The position numbers and the translations under genes are program-made. Under the pieces are notes generated by a model. That model made no database searches, was not told the origin of the DNA, and saw only the letters and a program-made list of their open reading frames with translations. From the NCBI GenBank assembly GCA_015680685.1, contig MNCI01006929.1, positions 1,533 to 65,532 on the forward strand: a DNA stretch of 64,000 nt, written 5' to 3'. Positions 48,480 through 58,703 of the stretch are shown piece after piece. This stretch comes from Gnetum montanum (Eukaryota > Streptophyta > Gnetopsida > Gnetales > Gnetaceae). How positions within the stretch are numbered: position 1 is the first letter of the stretch; every line of letters begins with the position of its first letter.

Positions 48480-49247
48480 TTAAAATACTTGTAAATGCTT
48501 TATGCTATTTGATATTGATGGCTAATGTTCTTTCTCAATTGTTATCCCTTCATACTTTTCTATCCCTTTCACATCTAATGTTGAAGTTGTTTTTGCTAAG
48601 TCATCGGCTATATAATTATCTTCTCTACATATATGTTCTATTTTATAGTGATGAAACTAATCCAACATTTTATAGACAAGCTATTTATAAGGTTGTAATA
48701 ATGAGCTTTTTACTACACAATTACCCTTAATCTATTGACAAACTAATCTTAAGTCTCCTTTTATAATGATTATCTTGATTCTGTTTTCCAATGCTATTTC
48801 AATTCCAATTCTCAAAGCTTCATATTTAAACTTGTTATTTGTACAAGGGAAAGATAGATGAATTTCTTTGAATATTTTTTTGGAATCATCTTTTACTAAA
48901 CCTACTTTGGCTCATGCACCTTTGGNGTTGGAATCATCTTTTACTAAACCTACTTTGGCTCATGCACCTTTGGAGTTATAGGAACCATCAAAGTATAGTT
49001 CCCACTTACTCTCACCTTGAGATTCTTCCTTCTCTAAGTTATCAATTTCTTGAAGTGTGCAAATTATGGTTTTAAAAGATCTTATTTCAATGACTTTATT
49101 CTTTCCATTCAAAGTAATGTTTTCATTCATCAAAGGCTCATTGTATATATATATTTGATTTGGTTCCCCTTTCCAAGGTAGCCACATATGTACATAATGT
49201 ATTGATATATAACTAGAGAAATTCTTACTCCAACTTCTACTTAACAA
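48480..49247 (-). pseudogene. Second (archaeal-type) RNase H placed before RT, element D
   Basis: A linker (WLPWKGEPNQIYIYN, LQEIDNLEKEE) leads to WELYFDGSYNSKGA (first catalytic Asp), CTNNKFKYEALRIGIEIAL (Glu), IKIIIIKGDLRLVCQ (second Asp), IEHICREDNYIADDLAK (last Asp). All four acidic positions are recognisable despite four or five stops. The order protease, aRNH, RT, RNH, integrase differs from A-C (RT, RNH, aRNH, integrase). A 48-bp exact duplication around an N lies inside the domain. Confidence 0.82.
48881..48973. repeat. Exact 45-bp duplication flanking an N (probable assembly artefact)
   Basis: 48881-48925 and 48929-48973 are identical (both start TGGAATCATC and end CACCTTTGG), with N at 48926. 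An exact repeat at an N in an otherwise heavily mutated element points to two contig ends joined without merging their overlap. Confidence 0.75.
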
Positions 49248-49373
49248 AAGACAATGTAAATCTAGGATATCTACTACTTGAATAGTTACTCTACTCTTGA
49301 TACAGGGTTCAAAAGAGATTTCTAATAAAACATTGGATAACTAGCCCACAATCTTCACTCTACTTTTACCCAC

Positions 49374-49800
49374 TTAAATGATCTTTTTATTGGATTTCTC
49401 AAGAGTCAAACCAAGTTTTTTGCATATACACATTGACATAATCATAGAGATAGCTCCAAAATCAACCAAACAGTTGTGAAGATATTTATTCTTTAACTTC
49501 ATTGTCAAAAGAAAAGAAGGAGCTTCTTTATCAAGAGTATAATCATAGCTATTTTTTGTTGTCTTATCAATGTTAGATACATAGCTTAATTCCAAATCTT
49601 GAACTTTATTTTTAGCTTTAATAAATGTCAAAGCTTTTCTTTGCTGATCTCCTATCTGTAATAATTGATATATGCTAATATTGGCCTTAACATGTTTAAG
49701 ATCCTTAATCAAATCATATTCTCCATCTCCATAAAAGCTTGGTTTCTTCATCCATTTATTAAAATACTAATTTTGAGTAGTTTGCTCTACTTGATCTTCT
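49374..49800 (-). pseudogene. Aspartic protease, element D
   Basis: It is open for 125 codons from 49751: DLKHVKANISIYQLLQI, a hydrophobic/charged lead-in typical of Tat/Athila proteases, then FLLTMKLKNKYLHNCLVDFG and AISMIMSMCICKKLGL. The active-site triplet reads D-F-G where D-S-G is usual; Ser to Phe is one C-to-T change. It would cut the polyprotein; inactive as read. Confidence 0.75.
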
Positions 49801-51132
49801 TTACTTTTATCTTTTTCTCATCTACTTAGGTTCAAAAACCTTTCCTTTAGTGGATGGATTAGAAATAAAATTTGGAGGCTTGGAAGTAGTTAACATTTTT
49901 ATTGATTGAAGATTATACCCATTTTTCTCATTGTTATTACACTCTTCATTTGAGGATATATCCTCTTCAAAACTTGATAGAGAAGAGCTATCACTAGATC
50001 CATGGTTAGAAGATTTGCTTACATAATGAACACTAGACAGCTCATTATCTGATTCAATATCAAGGAAGTTAGAAATAACAAGAGCACTTTCATCCTCATC
50101 ATCTATTAACTTAGTTTCTTGATGTTTATACTTTCTATTTTTCTTTTCTTCCTTGATCTTAACTTTTGCAAAAGCTTTTTATAGTTTCAGTACTTTTTTA
50201 GATAAATTTTTCATTAACTATCTTTTTCTAGATTCTCTACTTTCATACTCTTGTTCTGCTTTAACATGAGATGGACCCAATAATTCTTTAACTTGAACAA
50301 AATGTTGCACAAGAATCATCAGTTCCTATTCTCTTTTTTGAGTTGTGATAATCTATGCATGATTCAAGTTCAACTATTTTTCTAACTATATAGCCTCAAT
50401 AAAGTAGTCATTCAGTGTTAGCAAGTTTGGTATTCTCCTTAACCAAATTGAAATATTGGGATGAACAACCTTAAGCTAAGTATCTCTAAATATTTCATCT
50501 TATAAAAATTCATTAAAATTTAATGTTGAAATCTCTAATTGACTCTTTAATTCCTTGCTTAGCTTGTACTAACTCACAGTGTAGTTGTTGTTGATCTAAT
50601 TGATTACCAAATTGGATCAAGAAAAGACTTCTCATTTCATCCCAACTTATGATACTATTGCTTGGCAAGTTTGAATACCAGATTTGAGCCATATCCTTCA
50701 AATTTGGTACAAAAAATTTACAAGCTTGATCTGGATGTTGAATATTTGCATGAGCTAAAGCTAATTCAAACATGTCAATGTATTCTTCAGCTAAGTAAGC
50801 TTTTTTAGAAATAAAAGGCTCAAACAAATATTTTTAAACTATTTTAGAAATATCATTTTAGTTTGAATATTAATGGTGTAACTCTTTTCCAGGGATTTGC
50901 CATCCTATTAGAATTCTTTTGATCATTGAACTTTTATGTTTCTTTGATATTCTCTTATAGAAAAATAAACTAGATAGAAGTGGTGATTTTCATATCTTTC
51001 TAGTCTTTACTCCACTACTTGTTCCAAATCCAAAGGCCTTCTTCTATTCTTCTTCTAATGAATGACTAGTCTTATTATCAAGAACTTCTTTGGGATCATT
51101 GAAATCTTCTAAACTATTAGTCTATTTAGTCA
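49801..51132 (-). pseudogene. Gag, element D
   Basis: The core gag domain is at 50827-50513: FVPNLKDMAQIWYSNLPSNS, ISWDEMRSLFLIQFGNQ and KQGIKESIRDF. The C-terminal part is Lys- and Ser-rich (SSDSSSLSSFEEDISS) and ends near GKVFEPK. A possible start at 51132 (MTK..) lies 100 bp from the primer site. Many stops and at least two frameshifts. Confidence 0.8.
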
Positions 51133-51232
51133 TTAACTTAAAATAATATATAATTTCTTTCAAGCCCTCCTAGCAACAAAAGAATCATTGGTATGCTAGG
51201 ACTATTAGGCTTATGAATGTAGGTGACAAATT

Positions 51233-51250
51233 GCCCTCCTTCTAGTACCA
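51233..51250 (-). promoter_or_regulatory. Primer-binding site of element D
   Basis: The minus strand reads TGGTACTAGAAGGAGGGC, seven bases inside the 5' LTR end (CCTACA). It matches element M's TGGCGCTAGAAGGAGGGC at 16 of 18 positions. Confidence 0.8.
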
Positions 51251-51257
51251 GAAAAAC

Positions 51258-53996
51258 TGTAGGTGTCTGTTTGGGACTGGACCAACAACATTGGAGCCTT
51301 TGAGTCTTGTGACTTGTAGGGTCACAAGATTGAAGATGTTCTTCAAAAAACGTGTAGGTGCTTGTTGGTCTCTTACAACACTAATGTCCATATACCTCCA
51401 AATGACTCAATAATTATGTATCAAATTAAATATGAGTATGTGTTTGTTGTTGTGAATGTTAAAATGGTTGGATTATATATAAAACAGTAATTGGCTATCA
51501 TTAAATAAATTCAACTAACTTTGTCAAATACTATGAGTTGTTGAAGGTTTCTATTTTGTCAAATCACTTAGTCTATATAGCCCTTATAGTACATTACTTA
51601 TAACAAATAAAATTTTACAAAAATGTTTGGGCATAATTCTACCAATCTACTCCTAATTTCCCCTAAAGAGGAAGTTCCACAAGAAAACTAGAAATAGAGA
51701 AAGATTCAATGAACTTAGAAAAAGAAAAGAAAAGAAAGCAAATTTGTGTGGAATCTCAAACATTTAAGCAAGATAAATTGACATGAGGAAACACTTTGCC
51801 ATAAAGCTATTCTAATTCAATCTCACTACAAATTATCCAAACCCTCTTAGCTCAACAAACAATTTTGTAAAGGACTATATTATTATACTACCAAAAATGC
51901 TTCGTAAATGACAAAGTACAAACTTCTGTTTTGGCTAGTTAATAATTGTCAAGAATTGCATTCAATAGAGACTTAAAAGGTTTTGACAATTTCAAGATTG
52001 AAATATCAAGGAAATACACTTTAAAATAATAAAACTATTTCAGCCATCTCAAAATACCAAAGATTTTCCTAGATTCTCTATGCTCAAAATAGGCAATTTC
52101 GTTAAGACACTACTATTAAATTACTTTAGAGGCTTTTCAACAACATAAACTCTTTTATGGCAACCCTAATAGAAGTATAATACTATGCAAATATAGAGCT
52201 ACAAAAGCAACCTAAAAAAATACCAAAATTAAATGCCAAGCACAATACTATCTAAATCATTAGATAAGTAATTAAAATAAAATGGGAAGAAATGAACTCA
52301 TAGGATTAAAACAAAGTAACTAAATTGATGTCTTTAGCAAGCCATGCTTTACAAGAGGTCTCCAATAATTCTTCAAAGTCTATCTACTACTTTTCTCATT
52401 TCAAATTTGAAGACCCTCTTATAATGATCTTATGGTAGTTACAATAATCATGAGAGGTTAAGGATGAACAACTAATATTTAGGAGATTTAATCTAAACCA
52501 CATAATGAGTTATGACTTCCATGAAAAGTTTATGAGAATTTTAAGCTACATTTGGCAAGTTTCCCATCCATTAAAAAACTTGTCATTATACACAAATTTT
52601 TTAAATGGCACAAATATTCAATCGGTTCATGACCAAAGGCTAACCACATAGCAAGGTTAGAGAATAAAATAGTACATGACCTTGAAGTAGAAAGTTGATT
52701 TATATGTCAACAATAGCTTCATATTTCACACTCCTGATGATGAACTATTACTATTTTTAACTTTGCCTAAGTTTAAATCCAATGTTTCCATTAATGGAAT
52801 CCTCAAATCGGTTGTGCCAGGCATCATTCTCCAGCTGTAGCTATTGGATGCATAATGCCACTACTGTTACTTGTGCCTTGCTTGTTAATGTTGTTACTGT
52901 GGTAACCATTCTTATTCAGTTGTCTTCTCTTGCCTCGGCTTACAACGTAACTGTGATGCTGCCAATGGATGAAGATAACGACAAGGTTTGACTTCTGCAG
53001 TGGAGATCAAGTAGTGTGTACAGGAGTAGAGGTTGGTTTTCATTTTTATAATGTCAGGTTTTCTGCCATCAGGGACATATGGAACCCTTAACAGAAACCA
53101 CCGTTGTTCAACACTTGCTACCCGATGCCTCTGTGCACACGCTAATTCTCCTCGTAGACGAACACCACCACTATGCCCTGGTAGTCCATTAACACTCGTA
53201 GAACTTTCATGAAAATCCATCAAAGAAATCGTCCTTTCCCTCCACGGAAGTAGTGGCTAAAACCGCTTTGAATCCATCATTCATTCCTATTGCCTTTGTG
53301 CAAAGTAGGGGAGCTTCAACTGTAAACACAGACCACAATAACCTTTCTCTGTTGCCTCTGTTTTAGATACTGCCATTCAGGAGGCGTGTTGTCCATCAGG
53401 TAAGAAGCCGCAATGATTCATTAAATCATGAAAAAATTCAGTATCTTGATTTGCCAACACTAGGCAATTCTGCAGCCATGGCGTGTTCCATTCTTTCGTT
53501 TTGCATATATCCTAAAATCATGGCTTTTTAAGAACCCAAATTTTTTGTTGGTATTTCTTGAATTCGTTGGTGGCCTCATTAGTTTGCCCATTTTGTGCAA
53601 AGCTTGTTAAAATCATGATTTAGGGTACCATATCCAATTTTTGAATGATCCATGCTTGTAGACTGAGTGTATCTCAATCTCCAATGGTGCATCATGTAAC
53701 TTATTAAATTGTTTATAACTGATTTTTACTTAGCATTAAGATCTCTAAAGTGTTAGGTTTATACCATTCAATAGATTTGATTTGATCATCGTTATGTGTA
53801 TGCCAATGACATCAACCTTATTTTTTAAACTTTGAGTCTTTTTCATTGATTTTTCCTCACCATCATTCATATATATTTAATTATTATGCTCTTTAGCATT
53901 ACCCTTTATCATTGCCCTAATTCTTATCTTCCATTCACCAAAAATAAATTAGGCAAAATAAAAATCTACTCATGAGATGATATAAAGGTGTCAACA
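51258..53996 (-). repeat. 5' LTR of element D
   Basis: Partner of 41642-44390. It begins TGTTGACACC on the minus strand (53996) and ends GACACCTACA (51258). A TATA-like TATAAGAGGG starts at 52423 on the minus strand. About 1.5 kb of U3 lies upstream, including non-retroviral-looking sequence (52740-53690). The two LTRs differ by many substitutions and small indels, so the insertion is old. Confidence 0.87.
53560..53690 (-). pseudogene. Possible PPR-protein fragment inside the LTR of D (5' copy)
   Basis: Minus-strand AWIIQKLDMVP, one stop, then IMILTSFAQNGQTNEATNEF, closer to the PPR consensus (FAQNG, NEA) than the 3' copy. It may extend towards 53400 (WLQNCLVLANQDTEFFHDL), but that part is not diagnostic. 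Confidence 0.35.
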
Positions 53997-54088
53997 CTAG
54001 TTTAACACAAAATTAAAGCTATGATCAGTAAAAATTTATGAAGATAAAACTAACATAGTGGTCTTTGACTCACACCTGTGGATCTTTG

Positions 54089-54690
54089 AACTTAGAAGGG
54101 GTGGGGGAGATGAATAAGTTCCCCAAATCAAAACTTAAATGAACACAGCACATACACATAAATTTAGGTGGTTCCCCAACTTGGGTACTTCAAAATTGGA
54201 GGGTAGATTGCAAGCACATCTCTTGACTTTGTTGCTCTCAAATATTGGTTGAAGGGTCAACACCTTATACATGAATTGTTCTAAGGCTTGATGATGCTGG
54301 TGGTGCTATCAACAGGGGGAGTGTAGCCTTCTAGAATTGACTTCCATACCTAAAACTCCATGAATTTAAAGAACCCTTGCATTTCACTTTCTTATAGGCA
54401 AAGTCAAATCCATCAAACATAGATGGCTTTGTGTAAGATGTCCCATCCATTGTTTACTCTTGAAGTTGAAGAGTACCAAGCTCTAATACCACTTATGAAT
54501 TAGAGAACATAGAATGAAGGGGATGAATAAGTTCCCCAAATTGAACCTTTATGAAACAAAGCACACACATAAATTTACATGGTTTTTCAACTTAGGTACT
54601 CCACACTCGGAGGGTAGATTGCAAGCACACCTCCAGACTTTGTTACTCTCAAAATGTGGTTGAAGGGTCCACACCCTGTATAGTCTTCAA
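54089..54690. repeat. Diverged direct repeat, about 175 bp, period about 425
   Basis: 54090-54265 and 54514-54690 share GATGAATAAGTTCCCCAAAT, ACATAAATTTA, GGAGGGTAGATTGCAAGCAC and GGTTGAAGGGTC. They look like parts of an LTR or other dispersed repeat duplicated in tandem. No coding. Confidence 0.65.
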
Positions 54691-55139
54691 GCCCCTCTTC
54701 AAAGTGTTGTATCATATTACCAATCACTCAACCCTACAAGGTCCCGTCATACTTGGAAATGTGGTGTCAAAGCTTCCACAACCTTTACAATCTTGAGTTG
54801 TACACCAACATGTTATACCACAACACCAATAACTTTATCCTACAAGATACCAATGTGCTTAAGCACATGAACCCCGCAAGGCAACAAGAATAAGATTTAC
54901 AAGGGATAACTACAACTTAATTTGCTAATCCTTGTATAGTTAGGTACATCACACTTTACAATTCCAAAATGATAATATAATGAGGAACAAAGAACTCAAT
55001 AATTACAAATGATTTTACAATGAATACAACAAGGCCTACGCTCTTCCCAATGCACATCAAGTCTTTTTATAGCTATCGTGTTTCTAAATCCATCTTAGAA
55101 CTCATGCAACAACTAGGTAATGGTCACTAATGGTCACAA

Positions 55140-55400
55140 AAGATGTCTTTCTCATGCCTAAGATGTCTCTCTGAATTTGCCTTCAATTCTGGGAAGGCAT
55201 CCTTGTTTCTTGAAAGATGTCTTTTTCTTATGAAAGATGTCTTTCTAAACTTGGTTTTCATTTTGTAAAGATGTCTTTTCCTTGTGAAATATGTCTCTAT
55301 CTAAGAAAGACATCTTGCTATTTCTAAAGGTGTCTTTGTCTAAGTTCACTTCAATTTTGCCAAGCTGTTTGCTATTTCCCAAAGACATCTTTCTTCCGCT
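55140..55400. repeat. Cluster of AAGATGTCTTT near-palindromes
   Basis: About ten copies of AAGATGTCTTT / AAAGACATCTT in both orientations, for example at 55140, 55164, 55213, 55235, 55268, 55303, 55327 and 55379, with irregular spacing. Confidence 0.6.
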
Positions 55401-55725
55401 TTCTTTATCTTTTGAATGCCTTGTTCCTTGTCCATAACCTTGATCTTCCACATTCTTTGATGATGATAGCTTTGCTTATATAGTATTTGGTCCTTTTCCA
55501 TGTTCTTTGAATATTCCTTTGAAGATCATGTGCGTGACCTTCTCCTTTGAGCTCTAAATAGTTCATTCCTTGTCCCCTTCAGCTCATCTTGGTTTCCCAT
55601 GTACTAAGTCCTACAAACACAATAGCCACACAACCATGCAAACAACCTTTAGCTACATGCTGCTTAACATTTTGACACATACCAAAACACACTAAAGGAT
55701 TCACAGGAATACCTATCAATAAAAA

Positions 55726-56652
55726 GGAAAAATGACTATAGTAAAGAAGGTTACAAACTCAAGTTTAGAAGAAGAAAATGGATGTAACATCTACCAATAT
55801 GAACATCCAAAGTGCTACTACCCAGTTATGCTACATTTACAAGATTTTGGAGATTTTTCTTTGAATCCTAAGTTCATAGAAAAGAAAAAGCCTAGGAGAT
55901 TTCCCTATCTGCTAGGTAATTATAGACAGTCCTACAACCAACAATACTACCATAGTAGGACCCCTTATCAACCTCAGCACTATTATCAACCATAGTGGCA
56001 AAACCCATAGTCATGGGAAAGGCCACCAACAAACCAACAATACCCTTGTTGCCAACTAGACCTTCATGGATATTATGTTCAAAAACTTGTTTTCACAACT
56101 GGTTCTACTTTCTCTACATCAAATCACTACTACCATCCTGCTAAATATCATCAATCTATGACATCTCCTATGGGATCACCATCTCACACATCTTATCCTT
56201 CAACACATCCTCACTACTCTTATACTTCTCTCCATCATATGCCACCACCATCAATGTAGGAAGAAGGGGCACCACATCATCAATGAAATAATTCCACTTG
56301 TGCTATAAACATACACAAAAATAATCATGTTAGGATATCTTTGCAGAAATCTAGGAAACGTTCCTTCTCTAGGATGGTCCCCATTCATGCGAATAAGATG
56401 CATAGATCTACTAGCTCGTGAAAACCAACAGAAGACCAATCTAGTGAAACATCCTTCCTTGTAGAAATAATGTCTTCCAATCCTATGCAAGGGCCAACAA
56501 TTGTCACCACTCCAACACAAAATGTAATAGATAAATCTATCATTGAGGAGAGATAGAACATTCCATGCATTACTAGTAATAACAAAGGGTGCAACTATGG
56601 GCTGAAAGTTCAAAGTGTTCACTCAATTCGTACATAAATCCACAATAAACAT
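55726..56652 (+). pseudogene. Athila-like gag C-terminal fragment preceding LTR F
   Basis: Homologous to 63130-63800: GCNIYQYEHPKCYYPVMLHL against GCEIYHYDHPKECCPIISHL, then a Tyr/Gln/Pro/His-rich tail (QSYNQQYYHSR; PYQPQHYYQP) and GYYV. Later AINIHKNN matches AINIQLAT in the other copy. It runs into a purine tract at 56653 and an LTR, so gag is joined to the 3' end of its element with all of pol deleted. Confidence 0.7.
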
Positions 56653-56664
56653 AAGGAAGAAGAG
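56653..56664 (+). promoter_or_regulatory. Polypurine tract before LTR F
   Basis: AAGGAAGAAGAG, immediately followed by TGTGCGAAATTGG. Confidence 0.5.
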
Positions 56665-57607
56665 TGTGCGAAATTGGGTCTGCAAAATAGCCAATAAACT
56701 AAAGAACACCTAGTGGCTCACTAATGAGAATGGCACTCCATATCTATAAATAAGAGATGGCACTCCCCTTATTCCTCATCCTAGGCTAGAAGTAGGGAAA
56801 CTCTGGCAGATTGATCACTCCAGAGATAGAATATTTTCCATGTGCCCACAGTAGGAGTCCCTAAGTGAATGGATCTTTATTCGAGCAGCTTTGTACCTAA
56901 ACGTAAGTTGTGTATGGGAATAAAGACGAGCTTTGTGGATAAACCTTGAAGTACATGGAATAGGTTTATTACATGTTATTTCTTACCTATTATTTATTAC
57001 CTACATTAGCACAGCATGAGTACGACTTGATTACGAGCATTTGTGAATGTGTACAGCTAATCAAGGAATCAGCTACTCATCGCGATTTGTCTCTCTCACC
57101 CTCAACTCCTAGAATGCGAGCTGAGTATGACTTGATTATGGGCATCTACGGATGTGTACGGCTAGTTAAGGAATCAGCTACTCATCACACTTAGGCTAGT
57201 TAGGTGCCTCAATATGATCACTTCAAGCACGTGTGTTACGTGTGGTGATCCCAGTAACAATTAGCATTTGGTAGCCACAGTTGCATAGTTCAGGGTGTGT
57301 ACGGTAAGTGGCAACAGATGCTGACTCTAGTTAATTTAGACTTAGTCATTAGTTAGAGTTAGTTAGTTTCTCAACCCTTCACCCTTTAGCATAGAAGACA
57401 TAAAACATAAAATACTATAAAAATCATATACCTCGGACTTACTTAACTAGACACCATGACAACTACAAGTGAGTCTGGGAAGACAACAAATGATTAACCC
57501 CAAGTGTTCCATGGGCGTGTAGGCATTTAGTTTGTGGACTTCGACTGGATCGTGCATGCTACGCTCATTTCATATGGTTGAGTGTAGGGGTACCTCACCA
57601 CTCATCA
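56665..57607 (+). repeat. LTR F (Athila-like)
   Basis: TGTGCGAAATT...CACTCATCA, next to a canonical primer site. It contains a diverged 105-bp-period tandem duplication (57018-57195; shared GACTTGATTA, AAGGAATCAGCTACTCATC). The left end rests on the purine tract; no second copy is in the window. Confidence 0.6.
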
Positions 57608-57608
57608 T

Positions 57609-57626
57609 TGGTGCCGTTGCTAGGGA
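57609..57626 (+). promoter_or_regulatory. Primer-binding site of element F
   Basis: TGGTGCCGTTGCTAGGGA, two substitutions from the TGGCGCCGTTGCCGGGGA site common to plant Athila/Tat-type gypsy elements. Confidence 0.8.
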
Positions 57627-57748
57627 CTAAGTGGTTGTGCACAGAATAGAACATAAGGGATATCACTCACATCGTTGTGAGCCTTAATGAACCTTCAGGT
57701 TAATCAAGATAAAAATTATATAATGGTAAATTTAGCACACCGATAAAA

Positions 57749-58703
57749 ATGCCTTCTTCTCATAAGAGCAACTCACCACCTAAGGACCATATACGAGATA
57801 GTCAACAACATAAAACACATAGCCGAAACCAGCCAAGTCCTAAACAGTATAAGATGACATATACTCATCTCGATGAGTATATTCCCAACTTTACTTTTAT
57901 CCTCCATTAAGACGAACAGTTGCAATGGAGAGATTTGCAAGGTAACATTGTGTTACCCCTAGATCGATTAGTTTCTCGCATGCTTTTCTGTGCCTTGGCA
58001 CAAATAGGCATAACTAAACTATTTGCTAAATACGTTGTAGAAGATTTTGACATGAGGGATTATTATCCCACAGATGCCCAACATATGAGGGACTTAAGGT
58101 AGAAGAGTCAACATACTTTTCTGAAGGGCAAAGCCCCGCACATCCTTAGCGAAATAGGAGATGAGAAACCCCTTATCACGAGTTCTTTAGCAAATGATGT
58201 TTCCCCTCCTAACGATGGTGAGGAGGTTGGGTATCAGAACACTAGTTTTGATGCTCATGAACACCAGCTATTCACCGAGGGAACAACCACTCATGCTAAG
58301 GATGAGCACTTAAATTGTCACCATGATCGAGGCTATAGTATCCAAAGAGAAGGCAAGAAACATCATCACGACAATGGTTTCCCTTCTTCTTCCCCTTCTT
58401 CACATCACTCACCCTCTCCTCCCACATCTGGGCACAACCATCATGAACATAAAGGTGAGGATAAAGGTAAGAAGGATGAAAGACCTCGACTGGAAAGGTG
58501 AGAGAGAGGACAAGGGCAAGGACGTAGGGAGAGTAGGGAACAATGCAGACATCACAGGCGTTATGAAAGAGATGACCATGACGAGCACCTACTCGCAACC
58601 CAAAGTATTCTTGAAATAACAGAGGTAGTTAGGATTCCCACAAGGCATTTAAAAAATATTCGGATCAAACGATTAGACATGAAAATATCCCACGATTTGA
58701 AGG
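57749..58703 (+). pseudogene. Gag N-terminal half, element F
   Basis: It starts at ATG 57749 (MPSSHKSNSPPKDH), 120 bp after the primer site. It is readable with stops and a frameshift near 58500: YIPNFTFILH, LQWRDLQGNIVLPLDRLVSR, IGITKLFAKYVVEDFDMRDY, a His/Ser-rich low-complexity segment (58320-58460), then ENIPRFEGVGN, the usual start of the plant gag core. It stops exactly where LTR G begins; gag resumes at about 62345. Confidence 0.75.

Noticed and set aside
55245-55451. 68-codon minus-strand Lys/Asp/Ser-rich frame
   Set aside because: Produced by the AAGATGTCTTT repeat cluster.
58296-58598. 100-codon minus-strand frame
   Set aside because: Shadow of the His/Ser-rich low-complexity part of gag F on the plus strand.
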